In this document: positions 58,805 through 64,000 of the stretch, in pieces | How the letters are laid out: every line of letters starts with the position of its first letter | Position numbering within the stretch: the stretch's first letter is position 1 | Source: DATNPX01 sp036702975 | GTDB lineage: Bacteria > Cyanobacteriota > Vampirovibrionia > Obscuribacterales > Obscuribacteraceae | NCBI GenBank assembly: GCA_036702975.1 | Contig: DATNPX010000003.1 | Location: 1-64,000 of the forward strand | Reading direction: 5' to 3' | DNA: 64,000 nucleotides | Made by a program: the position numbers and the translations under genes | Notes under the pieces: model-generated | Seen by the model: the letters and a program-made list of their open reading frames with translations, nothing else | Database searches by the model: none | What the model was told of the DNA's origin: nothing

Positions 58805-59539
58805 CTAGATGTTCTCAGACGAGAGGCAGTAGCCTACCGAGTGCACAGTTTTGAACATAGATGGCTGCCCGGGAGTGTCTAACTTACGACGCAACTTTTT
58901 GATGTAAGTGCGAATCGTATCCGGCGAAGCCTGAGCCTCAGACGCCCATACGTTATTCAAAATCTCTTCGGGACTAAAAACATAATCGACGTTGCGCATC
59001 AAAAATTCCAACAAAGCAAACTCGCGCGGCAGAAGAGTGACATCTGAGCCGCCTTTCTGCACAGTGAATTTGCTGCAATCCAGTACCAAATCTTTTACTT
59101 GATAAATGAAACCACGAAATACTTTTGGTCTGCGCAGCAAGGCTCTGAGCCGTGCTGAAAGCTCTCGCAGGTTGAACGGTTTGGTCAGATAGTCGTCTGC
59201 ACCTGAATCTAGAGCCAATTCTTTTTCTGTGACATCAGCTTTGTTCGTGAGCATAATGATTAGACAATTGTCGCGATCTTTTCTTACCTGCTGGCAGATT
59301 TGCAGTCCCGATAGGCCAGGCAGCATCCAGTCCAAAATCAAAATATCGAATTTAAAATTTTGCAAAATTTGCAAAGCTTCTTCGCCAGATTTTGCAACCT
59401 GCACCGAGTACCGTTGAGAACGAAGCCAGGACTCCATCACCAGCGCAATATCCAAATCGTCTTCGACCAATAAAATTGATGCACACTTCCCGGCTTCATT
59501 TGCAAAACTGATGCTGTTGTTTGTTCCTAGACTCAACAT
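58805..59539 (-). CDS. OmpR-family response regulator
   Basis: 244 residues from ATG 59539 (MLSLGTNN), with GGAAAGG upstream. Receiver: LLVEDDLD, Asp in LILDWMLPGLSG, Lys in YLTKPFN. Winged helix: LPREFALLEFLMRNVDYVFS, DTIRTYIKKLRRKLD, VHSVGYCLS. It is a paralogue of the regulator at 54689, sharing YLTKPF, ELSARLRALLRRP and most of the DNA-binding helix, so they may bind similar sites. A ~15-residue N-terminal extension precedes the receiver. Confidence 0.95.
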   Translation of the reverse strand: MLSLGTNNSISFANEAGKCASILLVEDDLDIALVMESWLRSQRYSVQVAKSGEEALQILQNFKFDILILDWMLPGLSGLQICQQVRKDRDNCLIIMLTNKADVTEKELALDSGADDYLTKPFNLRELSARLRALLRRPKVFRGFIYQVKDLVLDCSKFTVQKGGSDVTLLPREFALLEFLMRNVDYVFSPEEILNNVWASEAQASPDTIRTYIKKLRRKLDTPGQPSMFKTVHSVGYCLSSENI

Positions 59540-59980
59540 TTTCCTTTCCTCAATCAACCATCAAGTGCACGAAGTTTGTCAGACAAATATGGAAAGACCG
59601 TGGAATAATTTCAGGAACGTCGTTCCAGCAATTTCTTTCTCAGACCAAACCACCTACCTTTCCAAACATCATAGTGAAAGCGGACCTGTGCCCCAGATCC
59701 GCCCACTTACCCTAAAAATTTTCGAGCACCAAATTTAGTGCCTCTTGATGTTTAGATAATAAACGACAGTTCTGGAATTTTTGTAGAATCGCGTAAACAA
59801 TTTCAGCCACTTTCATCCCAAAAGAAAAGACCTACTCGCGTAAGTCCCTTCTGCCCCTGCAAAACTTATGTCCGAAATCGCCAACCTGGTCATGATATTC
59901 AGAAAGTATGGAAAGTATGTGTAATTTTCTAGAAGAATTTCTGGATTCTGGAAACTGCTAACCTTTAACGAAATCGTTCA
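59540..59980. other. Intergenic region upstream of the response regulator
   Basis: About 440 bases. It holds the promoter of the regulator gene and the 3' flank of the giant gene. Two short plus-strand frames lack ribosome-binding sites. A short direct repeat (GAAAGTATG, near 59910-59930) is visible. Confidence 0.45.
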
Positions 59981-62900
59981 CTAGTTTCCAGCACCTCCGT
60001 TCGCGCTCGTGTTCGGCATTACGCGCGCAATATAACGAGAGAGTGAAGCCTCGCTGATTACGTCTTGCCCGTTGTAATCCGGATTAGCCGATGGGTCGTG
60101 GACATTTTTCCAATTATCCAACAACCAGCGAACTACTCCTGGGTCCCAGCCCAACTGCTTAATTGCGTCAGACTGTTCTTTGGAAACACTCAAGAGATCT
60201 TGATACGTTATGTAGCGTGGTGGGTCGCTATTATTAGAATCGTCGCCGTAGTATTCACCAGAGCCGGATATTTCCTTCATCATTTTGTGCACCTTCAGGG
60301 CCACATCTGCTGGAGTAGAACCAGCAAAATTTCGTGCAACATCGAATGTCGGCGTCGCTTCCGGTGCATTTGAGGCAGGCGCACCGCCATTTGCACCATC
60401 ATTGCCAGGCAAGTCAGAACCGGACTTGGAGCTATTGTTGGATGGGCGATTTGTAAGAGCATTCACTACCAGATAAGCTACGCCTCCAAATAAGAGTGCG
60501 CGCACACCATTCCTCACCAGAAACTGAATGCCAGAGGCTAGAAAATTCCCGGCGCCCGTAACTCCTTCAACTGCAGGTTGCACCAAAAGTCTCTGAATAC
60601 CGTTTAAGCCCCATTGCGCCAGGGTGTCTGCGAGATTTGTTTCCAGCCGCACTACCACTGGTGGCGCACTTCCGCTCAATGCCTCAAGTATGGGCCGTGG
60701 AATCCTCGCGCCTTTTGCAATCGTATCCAGTTCAGAAGGCGTCATTTTATCGAGTGGTTTACTGTCAAGCAGCTTTCCTGCTTCTACCTGATCATTAGTG
60801 AGAGCTCGGAATTCATCTGGTTTCGTTGCCGCATTTTTTACAGTGTCAGCCAACCGAGCCAAATCCTTCAAGACTTTCGGATCGGTGTTGGTATCAGCTG
60901 CAAATTGGTTAAGTTGACTTTCCGGTATTTGATTTACCGGTAAATCTGGAAGTTTTGGTTGCGTCGACTGAGCAGGGGTTGAACCGCTCCCTGTATCCGC
61001 TGGTGGCTGGTCCCCGGCATTTACTGGTGACTGATCCCCAGTAGTATTTGTTGGTGGCTGGTCCCCTGTATTTGCTGGTGGCTGGTCCCCTGTATTTGCT
61101 GGTGACTGGTCCCCCGTATTTGCTGGTGGCTGGTCACCTGTATTCGCTGGTGGCTGGTCTCCTGTATTCGCTGGTGGCTGGTCTCCTGTATTCGCTGGTG
61201 GCTGGTTACCTGTATTCGCTGGTGGCTGGTCACCTGTATTCGCTGGTGGCTGGTCACCTGTATTCGCTGGTGGCTGGGCTCCTGTATTTACTGGTGGCTG
61301 GTCACCTGTATTCGCTGGTGGCTGGTCTCCTGTATTTACTGGCGGCTGGTCACCTGTATTCGCTGGTGATTGTTGATTTCCTGAAGGTTGATTGGACGGG
61401 TGACCAGCCGTATCGCCCCCAGCAGAACTACCCGTCCTGGTCGAGCTGCCAGTGCCGGTCCCTGCACCCGTGCTCGTACTGTCATTGGTGGCTGCCGCAA
61501 AAGCCAACATATTCGGATTCATCAATCCATCAATAGCTCTTGCAATCTCATTCAACCGAGCGTCGATCAGCGCGAGTATTTGTTCCGTGCCCAGCTGTCC
61601 ACCCGCCTGGCGCAAACTCTGGATCAGCTCGCTGATAGGCGTAACAATTTGATTCTCAACAAAATTGGAAATATTCGTCTTCGCCGCTGCCACCGTATCT
61701 GGAGCAGACTCAGCAGCCTTGGACATTACCTCTGTTAACATACTCAACCCAACACCAACCAGAATTGCGGCAGCGGTTGGAAGCAAGTTATTTCCGGCAT
61801 CCTTCAGCGCTTCCTGCAGCATCATATCGAAAGGTTTGCCGGTTTTGAGGTTTTCGTAAATCGACGTGCCAATCGTAGCAAGGCTATGAGAACTCAGTCC
61901 CACAATTTCCATCGAGGCAGTCATAATCAACGCGCGCTGAGGAATGCTGATGCCCTGCAAGGCCTTCGTCGTGGTGGATATCAACAAATCAGTGGCAGAG
62001 TTGATTGCGTCCTGTGTAGCATCTTTGCCCAGGATTTTTATAGCGATGCTCATCGCGGTGCTGCGAATGGCATCGGCGCCAGCTTTGCCTTCAATCGAAG
62101 TTACCAGAGCTGGCAGACTGCCGCCGAAATCAGCTCCGACTTGAACACCAGCAGCTTCCAATGCGGTTTTAACACTAGCGCCGATGAAACCTGAAAGAAA
62201 ACGATCGGCGACCGCTCCGCCAAGTAACATCATGGCCATATTGGCGCCGCCGTGCAAAACATCAGGAACAGCCTCACTCGCGAAGTCGAAATCATTTCCC
62301 ATCGCCGCTTTCATTCCTGCCAGCTCGATCAGTCCAGCAATGCCGACCATAGCAATTTTTCCAGCGACACTCAGACCAGCACCAATGGGCAAGGTGGCGA
62401 TTGTTATGGCTATCATCAAGGCATTCTGAGAAAATTCACGCTTGGCTTGCACATAAGAAATAATCGAAGCCTGGAAAGAATTGAGATCCCCCTGCAGATC
62501 GATATCAGGCCGCTTGCCTGATTCCCAGTCCACGAGATCCCGCTGCAATTTATCTCGCTGCGCAATCATGCCCTGCAGTGCATCATTCCAGAGGGCAAAT
62601 GCAGCCAAGCCAGTTTCACTCATCATCGATTTAAATGAGGCATCGTTAATGACGTCCTTCCAGGATTCAGGACGGATGGTGAGAGCGTTCACCATGCGGT
62701 CTTTCCATTCAGATCCAGATACATTCAATGCATCAGCGAAAACGTCGCTGTGGAATGCCTGGTTATATTCCAAAACCATTTTAATTTTTGTGGCTTTATC
62801 GCCTTGCATCCCCTCACTTCCGTCCATCGATTGAAGCATATTCACAATCGAACCGGGGTCGTTGACGTAAACGTCGTTCAACGTATAAAGCCGCATAGTC

Positions 62901-64000
62901 TCAGCACTGTCGAGAAGAGGAAGATGTCCTGAAGTGCCAGGGCTGGTCTCCTCCTTAAGACGCATCAAGGAGTGTTGAAGAACTTCAATTTCTTGACTCG
63001 AAAACTTATGCAAAAGCGTCGCATATTTCTGCGGTCCACTCGCATTCTGCATGTCACTGAGCAGATCATTTCTTTCAGATTGACTCAGTGACAAGATCGA
63101 GGTCAGAATATCCGTCTTGCTCTTATTGGACGACGCGAGGCTGTTGAGAGAGGAATCTGCATGTGTGATCTGGTCGACGTTACGGCGATCTTGAGCTAAT
63201 TGAACATCGGAGGCACCAGTAAAGGTATCAAAGCTAAGTTGTTGGGACGGTGTGAAACCAGGATTAATTGCCGCTGGCTGCTGAAGGTCAGGGCTTGATG
63301 CAGACGCATTAATAGTAGCGGCACTGTTACCACCAGGTGCAGCAGCGTTGTTTGTCAGATTGGCAAAATCATCTGCTTTCATATTGATTATATGATCGAC
63401 CATGATGTTGGCGAGCTGCATTGCGTCCCGCGGCAGTTGGTTGATATCTCGCCTTACTGCACCAGCGAAGTCAGGATTATTACGAAGTTTCTGCATCTCA
63501 CTGACAGGCATGTTATACAGGTGGGTTAGAATTCGCTGAATGCTGGCAGCATCGCTTCGATCTGGATTCGCATCAAAGACAGCGATTGTATCGCCGCCAG
63601 TAGGGCCGCCATTGATTAGATAAGCTTCGTATTGAGCAACCTGACCCCAGGAGATTGGATCTTTTGCGAAAGGCCAAACCCATGCAGCGCCCTTCAAGTC
63701 ATTATATGTAGTGGCATAAAATGACTCAATATCCGCAAGAGATTTATCGGGGTGCTTCGCGATAAAAGCATTTATTTCGTCAGCTAATGACTTATTTGCC
63801 CCCGGATTATTCAAATCGAAATTGTTTATCAAAGAAATTTCTTTTCCGAGCTTATACATTTGTCGTTGCTCGTCTGAGATATTCGTCGCTAGATCAGTAA
63901 GTATACGGGTCTTGTCGATATAAAAAAGTTGTGTATTTTTAGTCACTAACTGGTGCAATGAAATGGCACCAAGAGTAGCGTAACCTGTAGCAGCGCTTAA
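59981..64000 (-). CDS. Giant repeat protein, 5' end beyond window (at least 1339 aa)
   Basis: The frame is open to the last base; a TTG at 63958 could start it but 14 more codons precede it in frame. Helical N-terminal region, a central Ala/Gly-rich hydrophobic part (ALMIAITIATLPIGAGLSVA, then ELAGMKAAMG) that may insert in a membrane, and more helical segments. About 15 copies of GDQPPANT follow, then a helical domain. A membrane helix (VRALLFGGVAYLVVNAL) and a polar C-terminus with YITYQDLLSVSKEQSD complete it. Repeats and scale suggest a surface or secreted protein. No catalytic motif recognised. Confidence 0.75.
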   Translation of the reverse strand, partial: LSAATGYATLGAISLHQLVTKNTQLFYIDKTRILTDLATNISDEQRQMYKLGKEISLINNFDLNNPGANKSLADEINAFIAKHPDKSLADIESFYATTYNDLKGAAWVWPFAKDPISWGQVAQYEAYLINGGPTGGDTIAVFDANPDRSDAASIQRILTHLYNMPVSEMQKLRNNPDFAGAVRRDINQLPRDAMQLANIMVDHIINMKADDFANLTNNAAAPGGNSAATINASASSPDLQQPAAINPGFTPSQQLSFDTFTGASDVQLAQDRRNVDQITHADSSLNSLASSNKSKTDILTSILSLSQSERNDLLSDMQNASGPQKYATLLHKFSSQEIEVLQHSLMRLKEETSPGTSGHLPLLDSAETMRLYTLNDVYVNDPGSIVNMLQSMDGSEGMQGDKATKIKMVLEYNQAFHSDVFADALNVSGSEWKDRMVNALTIRPESWKDVINDASFKSMMSETGLAAFALWNDALQGMIAQRDKLQRDLVDWESGKRPDIDLQGDLNSFQASIISYVQAKREFSQNALMIAITIATLPIGAGLSVAGKIAMVGIAGLIELAGMKAAMGNDFDFASEAVPDVLHGGANMAMMLLGGAVADRFLSGFIGASVKTALEAAGVQVGADFGGSLPALVTSIEGKAGADAIRSTAMSIAIKILGKDATQDAINSATDLLISTTTKALQGISIPQRALIMTASMEIVGLSSHSLATIGTSIYENLKTGKPFDMMLQEALKDAGNNLLPTAAAILVGVGLSMLTEVMSKAAESAPDTVAAAKTNISNFVENQIVTPISELIQSLRQAGGQLGTEQILALIDARLNEIARAIDGLMNPNMLAFAAATNDSTSTGAGTGTGSSTRTGSSAGGDTAGHPSNQPSGNQQSPANTGDQPPVNTGDQPPANTGDQPPVNTGAQPPANTGDQPPANTGDQPPANTGNQPPANTGDQPPANTGDQPPANTGDQPPANTGDQSPANTGDQPPANTGDQPPTNTTGDQSPVNAGDQPPADTGSGSTPAQSTQPKLPDLPVNQIPESQLNQFAADTNTDPKVLKDLARLADTVKNAATKPDEFRALTNDQVEAGKLLDSKPLDKMTPSELDTIAKGARIPRPILEALSGSAPPVVVRLETNLADTLAQWGLNGIQRLLVQPAVEGVTGAGNFLASGIQFLVRNGVRALLFGGVAYLVVNALTNRPSNNSSKSGSDLPGNDGANGGAPASNAPEATPTFDVARNFAGSTPADVALKVHKMMKEISGSGEYYGDDSNNSDPPRYITYQDLLSVSKEQSDAIKQLGWDPGVVRWLLDNWKNVHDPSANPDYNGQDVISEASLSRYIARVMPNTSANGGAGN
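60990..61375. repeat. 24-bp minisatellite encoding GDQPPANT
   Basis: About 15-16 copies of a 24-bp unit, e.g. GGTGGCTGGTCACCTGTATT plus four bases (plus strand), with point variants such as Val for Ala, Asn or Ala for Asp, and Ser for Pro. Two units near 61030 differ more. The array lengthens a Pro/Gln/Thr linker in the giant protein. Confidence 0.95.

Noticed and set aside
61048..61536. 162-codon plus-strand frame rich in LLVAGHLYS repeats
   Set aside because: It is the antisense reading of the 24-bp repeat array, has no ribosome-binding site and is explained by repeat periodicity.
1..64000. tRNA, rRNA or CRISPR arrays
   Set aside because: No TpsiC-arm/cloverleaf candidates held up, no rRNA-like blocks and no regularly spaced direct repeats with unique spacers were seen.

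Overview
The window is bacterial chromosomal DNA of roughly balanced base composition. A TolC–RND–membrane-fusion operon, a signal-peptide lipoprotein and a FemAB-type transferase point to a diderm envelope. FHA and Ser/Thr kinase signalling, very long secreted-looking proteins with glycine/proline repeats and many unrecognised small genes recall Candidatus Obscuribacterales (Melainabacteria/Vampirovibrionia, sister to Cyanobacteria). That placement is an inference from gene style, not shown by a marker gene. I see no rRNA, tRNA or CRISPR array.

Left part (1-24 kb) is ordinary core-like genome. It holds a membrane endonuclease/exonuclease/phosphatase protein, a fluoride channel with its DUF190 partner and a DUF1573-cytochrome c fusion. 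An FHA protein, an FMN reductase and a Ser/Thr kinase with a leucine-rich-repeat tail follow. Next is a thioesterase-metE operon behind a cobalamin riboswitch that has its own intrinsic terminator. After it come a spermidine-synthase-like fusion protein, a FemAB-type transferase, a LOG-family protein and the three-gene efflux operon.

Middle part (24-54.7 kb) looks accessory. It contains a FimB/FimE-size tyrosine recombinase next to a possible 163-bp invertible segment. It also has a 1263-residue protein carrying a papain-like protease domain duplicated into one intact and one apparently dead copy. Seven co-directional minus-strand genes of unknown function follow, several separated by strong palindromes. 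A mannitol-dehydrogenase/HAD-phosphatase pair comes next, with two small paralogous proteins on opposite strands that share an E-L/I-x-x-V/I-F-G-G motif. A gluzincin-like metalloprotease, a TPR protein with a tandemly duplicated 3' end and a 927-residue lysozyme plus C39-like peptidase protein complete this part. Peptidase, lysozyme and repeat domains together suggest secreted or contact-dependent functions, but no secretion system is visible.

Right part (54.7-64 kb) is a signalling cluster: two paralogous OmpR-type regulators, a CheY-like receiver, an Hpt-REC-REC-GGDEF protein and an excisionase-like HTH protein, with no histidine kinase. It ends in the 3' part of a giant gene with about 15 copies of an 8-residue repeat; its 5' end lies beyond the window.
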